DNA of 14,612 nucleotides from an uncultured Clostridia bacterium (GCA_937896885.1 CALBNX010000007.1:1-14612), one strand, 5' to 3'. Shown: positions 1 through 8,130, counted from the stretch's first letter. The notes: generated from the letters alone by a model not told the origin. Program-made: numbers and translations.

Positions 1-126
1 GGCTCCCTCTGACGAGGGAGCTGTCGAGCGTTAGCGAGACTGAGGGAGAGATTTAGTTAGAACGTACTCTGTCTCTCCCTCCGCCATTTTCTTACGAAAA
101 TGCCACCTCCCTCGTCAGAGGGAGGC
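1..126. repeat. Short interspersed element with nested palindromes (MITE-like)
   Basis: The outer arms 1-23 and 104-126 are inverted repeats matching at 21 of 23 positions, and each arm is itself a small hairpin (CTCCCTC-tgac-GAGGGAG). Inside lie a second inverted pair (42-51 GAGGGAGAGA with 72-81) and a small hairpin (85-102, CATTTTC-ttac-GAAAATG). There is no open reading frame. From memory, sequences of this type are abundant as interspersed repeats in gut Clostridia, but copy number cannot be checked here. The element begins at the first base of the window, so its left boundary may lie outside. The stretch 127-180 holds nothing recognisable. Confidence 0.7.
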
Positions 127-180
127 AATATACACCATTTAATGAGATAGACAAATTCAAATTTGTTCAAGTTTATTTGA

Positions 181-221
181 AACAAAAAAATAAAAGCATC
201 TAACAAAAAGTTAGATGCTTT
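181..221 (-). terminator. Intrinsic terminator of the tRNA-Ile gene
   Basis: A perfect 12-bp stem (193-204 with 210-221, arm AAAGCATCTAAC) closes a five-base loop. On the minus strand it is followed by a T-rich run (complement of 181-191). It begins three bases past the CCA end of the tRNA, so the tRNA is probably a single-gene transcript. Confidence 0.92.
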
Positions 222-223
222 CT

Positions 224-300
224 TGGTGGACCACATAGGACTCGAACCTATGACCGTCCGGTTATGAGCCGGATGCTCTAACCAACTGAGCTAGTGGTCC
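224..300 (-). tRNA. tRNA-Ile (anticodon CAU, lysidine type)
   Basis: The minus strand folds into a complete 77-nt cloverleaf with encoded CCA: acceptor stem GGACCAC/GTGGTCC, D-arm GCTCAGTTGGTTAGAGC, anticodon stem TCCGG/CCGGA with loop CTCATAA, and T-arm ATAGG-TTCGAGT-CCTAT. The anticodon is CAT, so elongator Met, initiator Met and Ile2 are the options. The loop CUCAUAA and the C4-G69 and C5-G68 pairs are features of the minor tRNA-Ile whose C34 is converted to lysidine by TilS to read AUA codons, and the overall sequence resembles Bacillus tRNA-Ile(CAU) as I recall it. It lacks the initiator hallmark of three G-C pairs under the anticodon loop. Elongator Met remains a weaker alternative. Confidence 0.88.
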
Positions 301-318
301 TTATTCAGTTGCTCAAAT

Positions 319-347
319 ATTATATATTTTATCGTCTTAAAAGTCAA
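319..347 (-). promoter_or_regulatory. Sigma-A-type promoter of the tRNA gene
   Basis: On the minus strand, TTGACT (342-347) and TATAAT (319-324) are separated by exactly 17 bases. The start of transcription would fall about 10 bases before the mature tRNA 5' end at 300. Near-consensus boxes and spacing make this a strong promoter, as expected for a stable RNA. Confidence 0.88.
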
Positions 348-381
348 TAGGATTTGTGTATTTATTTATGCGTTATTTGTC

Positions 382-409
382 TTGATAGATTATTTTTATG
401 TGATATAAT
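382..409 (+). promoter_or_regulatory. Promoter of the lipoprotein hydrolase gene
   Basis: TTGATA (382-387) and TATAAT (404-409) are 16 bases apart, with an extended -10 TG at 401-402. Transcription should start near 416, giving a leader of only about 27 bases before the ATG at 443. It is divergent from the tRNA promoter; the two -35 boxes are about 35 bp apart. Confidence 0.75.
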
Positions 410-442
410 AAACATAAGAATAGAGATATGGGGAGAAAGTTT

Positions 443-1375
443 ATGAAAAAGGTTTTATCTTTATTATTAGTTTTTGTTATGTTTTTCTCAATCGTTGGTT
501 GTGGCAAAGAAGAAAATGTTGATAACAGTTCAACAACAACGACAGAAGCGATAAGCAATAATGATGTTGAATCATCGACAAGTGAAACAACCACAAAGCC
601 AACACAAAAACCAACCGAAACTACCACTAAAAAGTCTTCTGATGAAACTACAACAAAAAAGACGGGTTCAACACCGGTTACAATTAAGAAAAAGGATTTT
701 GGTAATGGTCAGATTGTGTTCTACCCATCAAATATTCAAGAAACAAATATTACATACCCTATTATCGCTTTTGCTAACGGTACAGGATTTTCTTATGACA
801 TATATGAAAAATTACTTATTGAACTGGCAAAGGGCAAATATATTGTAATTGCCAACACAGAAACTATGTCAGCTGACGGCACTGCACAACTGGATTCTGT
901 TGATTTCTTAATTGCTCAAAGCAAGGACTCTGGGAGCATTTTCTATAACAAAATCAATGTGAATAAAATTGGTCTTGCAGGTCACTCGCAAGGTGGACGA
1001 AGCTCTGTAAATGCTGCAGCCGCTGACTCAAGAGTTGATTGCGTCGTTTCATTTGCGGGCAGTAACTTTGTAGAAGAAGCTGAAAAACTTTCTGCGCCAA
1101 CATTTTTCATTGGTGGCTCTGCTGATATGATTGTTAATGCAAAGCAATGGCTTGTTCCTGCTTATGAGAACTGCGAGGGTCCTGCAGTTTATGCTTGTAA
1201 AACAAATGCAATACATACTCGTTGTTGCACAAACCCAACAGAATATTCAGGATATGCACTCGCTTGGTTTGATGCATGGCTTAAAAATGATGCAAATGCT
1301 TTAAACATATTTAAAGATGGCGGAAAACTCTCTCAGGATAGCTCTTGGCAGGATTTTGCTTGTAAGGGAATATAA
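443..1375 (+). CDS. Lipoprotein with alpha/beta-hydrolase (esterase-like) domain
   Basis: A 310-aa predicted lipoprotein. Residues 1-20 are a signal peptide ending in the lipobox I-V-G-C, with Cys20 as the lipidated residue. Residues ~28-75 are a Thr/Ser/Lys-rich linker, probably a spacer from the membrane. The rest is an alpha/beta-hydrolase fold: nucleophile elbow G-H-S-Q-G-G with Ser182, candidate acid Asp228 (GSADMI) and candidate base His258 (NAIHTRCC), with two adjacent Cys after the His. This arrangement resembles the chlorophyllase/cutinase-like (dienelactone-hydrolase-related) branch, so an extracellular ester hydrolase is likely; the substrate is unknown. The ATG at 443 is preferred over the in-frame ATG at 428, because GGGGAG at 430-435 is well spaced for 443 and the shorter start gives a clean signal peptide. 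Monocistronic, with its own promoter; no terminator is seen directly after the stop. Confidence 0.85.
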   Translation: MKKVLSLLLVFVMFFSIVGCGKEENVDNSSTTTTEAISNNDVESSTSETTTKPTQKPTETTTKKSSDETTTKKTGSTPVTIKKKDFGNGQIVFYPSNIQETNITYPIIAFANGTGFSYDIYEKLLIELAKGKYIVIANTETMSADGTAQLDSVDFLIAQSKDSGSIFYNKINVNKIGLAGHSQGGRSSVNAAAADSRVDCVVSFAGSNFVEEAEKLSAPTFFIGGSADMIVNAKQWLVPAYENCEGPAVYACKTNAIHTRCCTNPTEYSGYALAWFDAWLKNDANALNIFKDGGKLSQDSSWQDFACKGI

Positions 1376-1450
1376 TTTCATATTCAAACTAAAAGACGCT
1401 CTAATTAAGTTAATTGTATAAAATCTGTTGGAGTTTAGGATAAAATAAAT

Positions 1451-1479
1451 AGTAACCTTTGGCTAAGCTGGGGGTTATT
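1451..1479 (+). repeat. Subterminal hairpin of the IS200-like relic
   Basis: The arms 1451-1463 (AGTAACCTTTGGC) and 1467-1479 (GCTGGGGGTTATT) pair along all 13 positions around a TAA loop if G-T/G-U wobbles are allowed. The wobbles work on the plus strand only; on the minus strand they become A-C mismatches. Strand-specific imperfect hairpins at the ends are what IS200/IS605 transposases recognise in single-stranded DNA. Confidence 0.55.
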
Positions 1480-1549
1480 CATATGCGGACAAAGCCCTAT
1501 AGTTCTGGCATCGTCTCAAGGTGTACCCTACGACTACCTTCTGCAAGGG

Positions 1550-1606
1550 CTATATATGATATCTGCAATTCTATGTTGTATATGCTAAACTTTTATCGTC
1601 ATTCAT
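1550..1606 (-). pseudogene. tnpA fragment, IS200-like Y1 transposase N-terminus
   Basis: From the ATG at 1606 the minus strand encodes MNDDKSLAYTT, a TAG stop, NCRYHI and then a second TAG. IS200-family transposases typically begin with a segment like SLAHT-x-WNCKYHIVFAPKYRR, so the first TAG replaces the conserved Trp (one base from TGG) and the second interrupts the segment right after YHI. The reading frame then loses all similarity, consistent with a deletion covering the HUH motif and the catalytic Tyr. It is dead as a gene. Confidence 0.68.
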
Positions 1607-1694
1607 TTTGAATGTCCTCCTTTTGATTTCCAATGCAGTTGGTAGCGTATTTTCGTTATGTCAAAAGGATTTTTATTTTTATACTCATCTACAA

Positions 1695-1730
1695 AAAAGA
1701 CTACACAGAAAATAATCTGTGTAGTCTTTT
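1695..1730 (-). terminator. Terminator of the giant surface-protein gene
   Basis: A perfect 15-bp stem (1695-1709 with 1716-1730, arm AAAAGACTACACAGA) has a six-base loop and A/T flanks on both sides, 30 bp past the minus-strand stop codon at 1761. The symmetric flanks mean it could also stop plus-strand transcripts coming from the lipoprotein gene, which has no closer terminator. Confidence 0.92.
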
Positions 1731-1760
1731 CGTTTAATTATTTAATTTTGTACGCTCAAA

Positions 1761-4700
1761 TTATTTACTACGTCTTTTGCGAACATAAATCACATTAGCA
1801 GTCATATAAGCAGCGATAGTGAATAAGAGTGTCAACAAAATGCATACAACCGTTTTAGTGCTTGCGGTTGAAACATACAGATTATCAGCATCGACTATAT
1901 TAGCATTATTTATACTGATATCTTCCTTGTTGGTGTCATCTTTGTTAACATTTTCTTTGCTAACAACCTCTTTGTTAGTATCTTCTTTGCCAGTAATCAG
2001 TATAGTTAGTTGATTATCACCCATAGGAAGTTTTTCGATTATTTTATATTTTTGCTCTCCACAAAAACAACTTAATAATTCAATGCCCTCTGTTGTATAT
2101 GTTGGAGGTTGTATAACTTGTGATGTATAGGAGTGTCCCATTGCAGGAATGATAATCTCATTCACTTCGTTACAGCATGAACAATATTGTGTTTTGCAAC
2201 CCGGGGTTGTACAAGTCGCTTCAGAATGGATTTCTTCAACTGTATAGTTATGACCTGTTGCAGGAATTACTTCACTCAAAGTACGCCCACAATCTTCACA
2301 CTTAACTGTTTTGATTCCATCGGTTGTGCAAGTTGGTTCAATATGCTCTACCACTATTGAATAATTGTGTTCAGTAGGTGCAAACATAACGTTGACGCTT
2401 CCACATATTGAACAAACACGTTCAAATCTACCATACTCTCCGCATTTTGCATCGTCCACTTGTTTCCAGTCACTAAAATTGTGTTCTGTTGCAGGGATTA
2501 TTTCTATATCAGTTTTGCTTTCACATCTTGAACATGCTCTTGAGTAACGTCCTTCGTTTGTATAGGTAGCATCATATTCAAGAACCAATTCACCGTAATC
2601 ATGACCAATTGATGGAATTGATTGAGTAAGTTCAATACCGCAGGTTGAACATGTTCCTTTTTCAGTACCCTTAATGTCACAAGTCGGTTGTAAAACAACT
2701 TCCCACTCATTACAGCTGTGGCCACAGGCACCAACATAATCATCAATATAACTATCGCCACATTCACAAGTATATGTTGTATAGCCTTGTTCCAAACATG
2801 TTGGCTCTGTTACAACTGCATTATATTGATGACCAAGAGCACTCACATAGTTGTCAACATAGTTGTCACCACAATCTGAACAGGTATGTATTGTGTAGCC
2901 TTGTTTTGTGCAGGTTGGTTCAGTTACAACTGAAGTATATTCGTGTGGTAACACATCAACATATTCATCATTGTAAATATGACCACAAATTGAGCAAGTA
3001 TGCTTTGTGTAACCCTGACTTGTACAAGTTGGCTCTATTACAACTGAATCATATTCGTGTGCTGAACCATCAAAAGGACTATCAACATAAGTGTCAATAT
3101 AACTGTCGCCACAAATTGAACATGTATGTGTTGTGTAACCCTTATCTATACAAGTTGGTGGTGTTACAACTGAATTATAGTTGTGACCTATTGCATCAAC
3201 ATAGTCATCAACATAAGTTTTACCGCATCTGCAGGTATATGTTGTATATCCTTGCTCTGTGCAAGTAGGTGCTGTGACTACTGAATCATAAATGTATTCT
3301 TTGCTACATTCATGTGTATCTTCACCAAGGATGTGAATTTCCCCAGGCCAGAAGCAATTATAACCTACTGATGTATTATCCCAATCATCCCATGAACCTA
3401 AATAATATACATCTGTCAAATTTGAGCAACTACCAACAACATATTGGTGAATGCGTTTAACATTTTTATCAAAAGTAATTGTTTTAAGAGCTGAACAACA
3501 ATAAAATGTATAATAACCAAGTTCTTTTACGCCCTTGCCGATTACTATATCAGTAAGACCATTGCAATTATAAAATGCACGGAAACCGATTGTTGTTACG
3601 CTATCAGCCATTGATATATTCTTAAAGGTTGTACAATTATAAAATGCATATTCACCGATTGAGGTTACTCCGTCACATATAGCAACCTTTTCTATTGAGT
3701 TTCTATAGTTATACCAAGGTGCTTTACTATTAGACGCATAATCATACATATCCCCTGTACCTGAAATTGTCAATACACCTGTAAAAGCATTAAGTGCCCA
3801 AGTCAGATTATCTCCGCAAGTGCCTGAATCTGTTACATAATCGTCAGTGTATCCAAAATGCTTTGTTGCATTGATAAGCGGATTATTATCTGTACTTATT
3901 TTAATAGTATTCCACTGCTCTGCTGTGCCTGTATAATAAACATCAGAAAGCTTTGTGCAATTATTAAAGGCAGCTATGTCGATTTTCTTTATGCCGTCAT
4001 AAAACAACACTTTTTCAAGTTTATTACAACCATTAAACGCATTAGCAGAAATCTCTGTTACACTATCAGGGATTATTAACTTTTTAATGCCTGCACAATT
4101 ATAGAAAGCACGCTCGCCAATTTTAGTAACGGTTTCAGGAATTACAATTTTTGTGAATTTGCCTCGATTCTCAAATGCAGATTCACCGATTTCTATTACA
4201 GTGTAGCCATCAATAACTGATGGGATTACCATTTCAGTTGCAGAATCATATAAATTATACTTTTCAATTCTTATTGTTTTATCTGTTTCAGAAATTACAG
4301 TGTATTCATAATCACCTGCAGGATATTCGCAGTGAAGTATCGCTTTGCCAATGTATTTATCGTAATAATCATCTTTTGTAATAGCATCCCATTGTGCTTT
4401 TGTGCCCTTATAATAAATATCGGTAAAATCATCACAATGGTAAAATGCATAACCATAGATTTTTGCTACACTTGTAGGAATTATTACATTTGTAAGACTT
4501 GAATAAGCAAAAATATATTCCGGTATTGTTTTTACACCGTCAGGAATTGTGTAGCTTGTTTCAGGCTTACCAATCGGATAGTGAATAATTTCTGTTTTGT
4601 TCTTATTGAACAATACGCCATCTTCACTTGAATATTGCTGATTTTCATTATCAACTGTAATGTTTGTAAGAGCGTTGCAGTAATCAAACGCCTTAATGCC

Positions 4701-7700
4701 AATTGATGTTACATTTTTAGGAATTGAAATATTTTCAAGACTCTTACAATAAGCAAATGCATTGCTACCAATTGTTTTCATGCTTGTTGGAAGCACAACT
4801 TCCTTTAATACATCACAGCTATAGAAGGTTTTTACACCTGTAGTAGTACTACCTTCAGCAAAAACAACTTTTGTTAATGTGTCACACTCTTCAAACACAT
4901 TATTACCAATACTTGTGATGCTAGCAGGAATTGTTACACTCGTTAACGCATCACAATCAGAGAAAACAAAAGAATCAAAAGTTGAAACGCCTTCATGGAT
5001 TGTGAGGTCTGTCAAGCCTGAGCAAGCTGCAAATGCACTCTTTTTGATTGTTTTAACTGTGCTTGGAATTTCAACACTTGTTAACTTGTCATAATTATAG
5101 AATGCATAAGCATTTATTGTTGTTACAGTTTCAGGAATTACAACCTCTGTAACAAGCTCGTTGTTGAAATATAAGTTTTCAGCATAATATAAAGGCTGAG
5201 ATTTAGCGTTATTAATATCAAAAGTGATTTTAAGCCAGTCTTCAAGTGTACCGCTAAAATACACATTCTCTAATGCAGTACAACTATCAAATGCAGTGGC
5301 TCTGACTTCTGTAACTGAATTTGGTATATTTACGTTTTTCAACGCAGAGCATTTATAGAACATTTCTTTAGCTATAACTGTTACACCATCTTCAAATGTT
5401 ACATCAGTAAGATTTGGGCACTGAGCAAAAACTTGTGCACCAAATGATGTAACGCTTGCAGGAATTGTTATACTTGTTAAGCCTGTCTTTCGGAAGGCAT
5501 ATCCGCCAACACTTTCAAGAGTGCTTGGAAAATTAATTTTTGCAAGCTTTTCACAAGCTTCAAACGCACTAGATTCAATTGCTTTTAAGCCTTCATGAAG
5601 AATAACCTTTTCAAGACCTTTGCATGCATAAAATGCTGATTGAGAAATTTCTGTTACACTTTCAGGAATTTCAACACTTTGAAGACCAAGACAATAGTAA
5701 AATGCATAACCGCCAATTGTTGTTACACCATCAGGAATATCAATGCTCTCTAAACTTCTACAATTGTAGAATGCTTCACCGCATATTATTGTTAATGTAC
5801 TTGGAAGTGCAACTTTGGTCAAATTAAGGTTTCCTTCAAAGGTACCTGTAGCAATTTTAGTTACGCCCTCAGGAATAATAATCTCTGTTAAATTGTCACA
5901 ATTCTTGAATGCACGTTCTCCAATTGTTGTTAAGGGGTCAGCTAACTTAATGCTTGTCATACTGCACCCATAAAGAGCATAGTCGCCGATTTTTACTAAC
6001 GTATCGGGAAGGTCAACATCTGTAACCCAAGAGTAATTATAAAAAGCATAAGCACCAATTGATGTTACACCATCTTCTACAACGATTTTCTTAATCTCTT
6101 TTTCATAATCCATCCATGGATGATAGTTAGATGTGCAATTAGACATATCACCTGTACCGGAAATAGTCAGTGTGTATGTTTCAATATCAAAAACCCATGT
6201 AAGATTATCACCGCATGCACCTGAAACCTCAAGCATAGGCACAACTTGTTGTGCTACTAATATTTCACCGCAAACTGAACACTTTACACCTTCAGTTAAG
6301 CCTGTTGATGTAGGTGTTGGAGCAACTGCAGGAATTTTTTCTTTAGTATGAGGAAGATGGTCAATTGCTTCTGTATAAGTTTCTCCACAAACCTCACAAG
6401 TAAATGTCTTTTCTCCTTCTGTTGTACAAGTCGGCTCTTTTGTAACAACGCCACTACCAACAGGAGTGTGACCCTTTGCTTCTCCAGTTTCTTTAATATA
6501 AGAATAACCACATTCGCAAGTGTATGTATAATATGCTTTCTTTGTACATGTTGCTGCGGTGTAAACACTGGTATAATCGTGAATATGGTCTGCATAATAA
6601 TGGATTTTTGCAGTTTTAATAGCATCGTTATAACTATCGTTTATTGTAATGGCTGCCCATTGTTCTTCTGAACCACCATAATAAACATCGGTGAGTTTTT
6701 CAGAATCGTAAAACACGCCCCAACCAATTTCTGTAATAGTAACAGGTATTAATATTTCCTTGAGCTTTGTGCACTCTTCAAACATACGTTTTTCAAGCTT
6801 TGTTAAGCTAGATGGAATTTCTATGCTTGTAAAACCACAGTTATAAAATACCTGTTCACCCATTGTTGTAAGGCTGTTACCAAATACAACTTTCTTTAAA
6901 TTCCAACAATTCTTAAATGCATAATTTCCAATTTCGGTTACGCCATTACCTATTGTTACACTCTCTATTTTTCTACACTCTTCAAATGTACTAGCATAAA
7001 TCGCTGTTACACTATCAGGAATTACCACATTTTTAAGAGTCTTAGACTCTGCAAATGCTTCTGCCCGGATTGTTGTAACAGTATTTGGAATTGTATAATC
7101 TGATACACCATTAGCAAGAGCATATTGATAAAGAATAGTTTTATCTTTGTCAAATAATACACCATACTGGTCATTTGAAAAATATTGGTTATTGCTATCA
7201 ACATTTATACTTTTAAGACTTGTGCAAGAATTAAACACATTTAAACCTATTGATTCTACACTTGCGGGAATTGATATGCTTGTAAGATTTGTGCAATCGT
7301 TAAAAGCATATTCACATATTCTTGTTATGCCATTATTTATTACAGCAGTTTTAACAAGTGTTCGGTAATAATACCAAGGCAGCTGTGCGATAACGCTAGC
7401 ACGTTCCATAGCACCAGTGCCTGAAATTGTTAAAAGACCTGTAACAACATTTAATGACCATACAGCATTAGCACCGCAAGAGCCACTAAGAAGTTGGTTG
7501 TTCTCACACTCATAATCAACATTTATAGAGTTAAGGCAAGTATTCCACTCACCAACTGTAATTGCCTTCCATTGTTCTTTTGTACCGGAAAAGAATACAT
7601 GCTCAAGATTAGAGCAATAATCAAAAGCATAATCCTCAATTTTTGTAACGCTTGCAGGAATCACTATATTTGTAAGTTTTGAACACCACATAAATGCCGC

Positions 7701-8057
7701 ATAACTGATTGTTTTTATACCCTCAGGAATAACAACACGCTCTAATGCTTCACATTTATAAAACGCATATCTACCAATTGATGTTATACCCTCAGGAATG
7801 GTAACATGTGTAATGGTTGCATTTTCCTGAAAAGCATTATTACCAATTGATGTGATTGTGTAACCATCAATTATTGATGGAATTTTCAAATTTGTTTCTG
7901 AACCACTATAACCTGTTATCTGAGCAGTTTTGTCTGCTTCTGAAGTTACAGAATAAGTCCAATCCCCGCTTGTTATAGCACTTGCTGTAATTGGAAAGGC
8001 GGATATCACCATTATAATTGCTAAAATAACGGATAAAAACTTACGCGTCCTTTGCAT
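1761..8057 (-). CDS. Giant secreted LRR (BspA-type) surface protein with His/Cys repeats
   Basis: A 2098-aa predicted cell-surface protein. Residues 1-27 are a signal peptide (cleavage near ITASA). Residues ~28-1580 are dozens of ~23-aa BspA-type leucine-rich repeats (IGxxAFxxCxxLxxIxIPxxVTxI). They are broken up by recurrent modules: two G-D-[WY]-x-Y starts (~31, ~1249), three S-G-x-C-G...SGTG.M headers (~190, ~612, ~1409) and about six xxGTxxQWxxI motifs. Residues 491-609 hold three His/Cys repeats and 1582-2013 eleven more. A Lys/Asn/Asp linker (~2014-2068), one membrane helix (2069-2092) and the tail RKRRSK follow. No LPxTG precedes the helix. The family is associated with adhesion and host or glycan binding; the ligand here is unknown. 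ATG 8057 is chosen because AGGAG (8067-8071) is 9 bases away from it but directly abuts the in-frame ATG at 8066. The upstream region is AT-rich with no convincing promoter boxes. Confidence 0.9.
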   Translation of the reverse strand: MQRTRKFLSVILAIIMVISAFPITASAITSGDWTYSVTSEADKTAQITGYSGSETNLKIPSIIDGYTITSIGNNAFQENATITHVTIPEGITSIGRYAFYKCEALERVVIPEGIKTISYAAFMWCSKLTNIVIPASVTKIEDYAFDYCSNLEHVFFSGTKEQWKAITVGEWNTCLNSINVDYECENNQLLSGSCGANAVWSLNVVTGLLTISGTGAMERASVIAQLPWYYYRTLVKTAVINNGITRICEYAFNDCTNLTSISIPASVESIGLNVFNSCTSLKSINVDSNNQYFSNDQYGVLFDKDKTILYQYALANGVSDYTIPNTVTTIRAEAFAESKTLKNVVIPDSVTAIYASTFEECRKIESVTIGNGVTEIGNYAFKNCWNLKKVVFGNSLTTMGEQVFYNCGFTSIEIPSSLTKLEKRMFEECTKLKEILIPVTITEIGWGVFYDSEKLTDVYYGGSEEQWAAITINDSYNDAIKTAKIHYYADHIHDYTSVYTAATCTKKAYYTYTCECGYSYIKETGEAKGHTPVGSGVVTKEPTCTTEGEKTFTCEVCGETYTEAIDHLPHTKEKIPAVAPTPTSTGLTEGVKCSVCGEILVAQQVVPMLEVSGACGDNLTWVFDIETYTLTISGTGDMSNCTSNYHPWMDYEKEIKKIVVEDGVTSIGAYAFYNYSWVTDVDLPDTLVKIGDYALYGCSMTSIKLADPLTTIGERAFKNCDNLTEIIIPEGVTKIATGTFEGNLNLTKVALPSTLTIICGEAFYNCRSLESIDIPDGVTTIGGYAFYYCLGLQSVEIPESVTEISQSAFYACKGLEKVILHEGLKAIESSAFEACEKLAKINFPSTLESVGGYAFRKTGLTSITIPASVTSFGAQVFAQCPNLTDVTFEDGVTVIAKEMFYKCSALKNVNIPNSVTEVRATAFDSCTALENVYFSGTLEDWLKITFDINNAKSQPLYYAENLYFNNELVTEVVIPETVTTINAYAFYNYDKLTSVEIPSTVKTIKKSAFAACSGLTDLTIHEGVSTFDSFVFSDCDALTSVTIPASITSIGNNVFEECDTLTKVVFAEGSTTTGVKTFYSCDVLKEVVLPTSMKTIGSNAFAYCKSLENISIPKNVTSIGIKAFDYCNALTNITVDNENQQYSSEDGVLFNKNKTEIIHYPIGKPETSYTIPDGVKTIPEYIFAYSSLTNVIIPTSVAKIYGYAFYHCDDFTDIYYKGTKAQWDAITKDDYYDKYIGKAILHCEYPAGDYEYTVISETDKTIRIEKYNLYDSATEMVIPSVIDGYTVIEIGESAFENRGKFTKIVIPETVTKIGERAFYNCAGIKKLIIPDSVTEISANAFNGCNKLEKVLFYDGIKKIDIAAFNNCTKLSDVYYTGTAEQWNTIKISTDNNPLINATKHFGYTDDYVTDSGTCGDNLTWALNAFTGVLTISGTGDMYDYASNSKAPWYNYRNSIEKVAICDGVTSIGEYAFYNCTTFKNISMADSVTTIGFRAFYNCNGLTDIVIGKGVKELGYYTFYCCSALKTITFDKNVKRIHQYVVGSCSNLTDVYYLGSWDDWDNTSVGYNCFWPGEIHILGEDTHECSKEYIYDSVVTAPTCTEQGYTTYTCRCGKTYVDDYVDAIGHNYNSVVTPPTCIDKGYTTHTCSICGDSYIDTYVDSPFDGSAHEYDSVVIEPTCTSQGYTKHTCSICGHIYNDEYVDVLPHEYTSVVTEPTCTKQGYTIHTCSDCGDNYVDNYVSALGHQYNAVVTEPTCLEQGYTTYTCECGDSYIDDYVGACGHSCNEWEVVLQPTCDIKGTEKGTCSTCGIELTQSIPSIGHDYGELVLEYDATYTNEGRYSRACSRCESKTDIEIIPATEHNFSDWKQVDDAKCGEYGRFERVCSICGSVNVMFAPTEHNYSIVVEHIEPTCTTDGIKTVKCEDCGRTLSEVIPATGHNYTVEEIHSEATCTTPGCKTQYCSCCNEVNEIIIPAMGHSYTSQVIQPPTYTTEGIELLSCFCGEQKYKIIEKLPMGDNQLTILITGKEDTNKEVVSKENVNKDDTNKEDISINNANIVDADNLYVSTASTKTVVCILLTLLFTIAAYMTANVIYVRKRRSK
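2019..3314 (-). repeat. Eleven tandem His/Cys protein repeats within the giant gene
   Basis: These encode residues 1582-2013, eleven units of 36-42 aa. The pattern is H-x-[YF], about ten residues, P-T-C, a Gly about four residues on, then T-C-x(1-2)-C-G and an aromatic/acidic stretch ending before the next His. Units 1-5 are closest to each other (for example SVVTEPTC, then QGYT); units 6-11 diverge. In units 7 and 11 the PTC Cys is Tyr; unit 6 carries an extra Cys after its His. Three Cys plus one His per unit would suit a metal site or disulfides, but that is inference. Confidence 0.85.
6231..6587 (-). repeat. Three internal His/Cys repeats within the giant gene
   Basis: Residues 491-609 contain three units of the same type as the C-terminal array, starting HDYTSVYTAATC, HTPVGSGVVTKEPTC and HTKEKIPAVAPTPT. 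The third has lost the PTC cysteine but keeps CSVCG. They separate the first LRR block (28-490) from the second (from ~612), suggesting the protein arose by joining modules that each ended in such repeats. Confidence 0.8.
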
Positions 8058-8130
8058 AACTCTCATCTCCTATTTCCCGTATTCTTGTAATCTCATTTTA
8101 TAACAAAAATTTTTATAAGTACAGTAAAAT

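Larger units (their letters stand above)
1451..1670 (-). mobile_element. Internally deleted IS200/IS605-type element (relic)
   Basis: About 220 bp that reads on the minus strand like the two ends of an IS200-type element joined by a large deletion. The tnpA end keeps an AGGAGG ribosome site (1616-1621), an ATG and the first codons of a Y1 transposase. An inverted repeat (1619-1626 with 1661-1668, CCTTTTGA/TCAAAAGG) would bury that ribosome site, a known mode of repressing IS200 transposase translation. The other end has a wobble-rich hairpin (1451-1479). Full elements are usually about 0.6-0.7 kb, so most of tnpA is missing and the remainder cannot transpose by itself. Exact ends are uncertain. 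Confidence 0.62.

Noticed and set aside
428..442. Earlier ATG (428) as the start of the lipoprotein
   Set aside because: The GGGGAG at 430-435 would lie inside the gene, and the extra five residues add nothing to the signal peptide; 443 has proper spacing.
2019..2033. L-P-M-G-D in the giant protein as a sortase motif
   Set aside because: It lacks the Thr-Gly of LPxTG and lies about 55 residues before the membrane helix, too far for a sorting signal; it is the end of repeat 11.
2774..3268. Long plus-strand frame opposite the His/Cys repeats
   Set aside because: Antisense of a repetitive coding region; its Leu/His/Tyr-rich periodic sequence mirrors the repeats and it has no start signals.
2019..3314. 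Periodic DNA as a CRISPR array
   Set aside because: The ~120-bp periodicity is of diverged protein-coding repeats in one open frame, not identical short repeats with unique spacers.
6296..6671. Overlapping frames on both strands at the internal His/Cys module
   Set aside because: Both are shadows of the giant gene; the giant frame is open for over 6 kb with clear protein repeats.
8058..8066. ATG at 8066 as the start of the giant protein
   Set aside because: AGGAG directly touches this ATG with no spacing, while the in-frame ATG at 8057 has a nine-base spacer.
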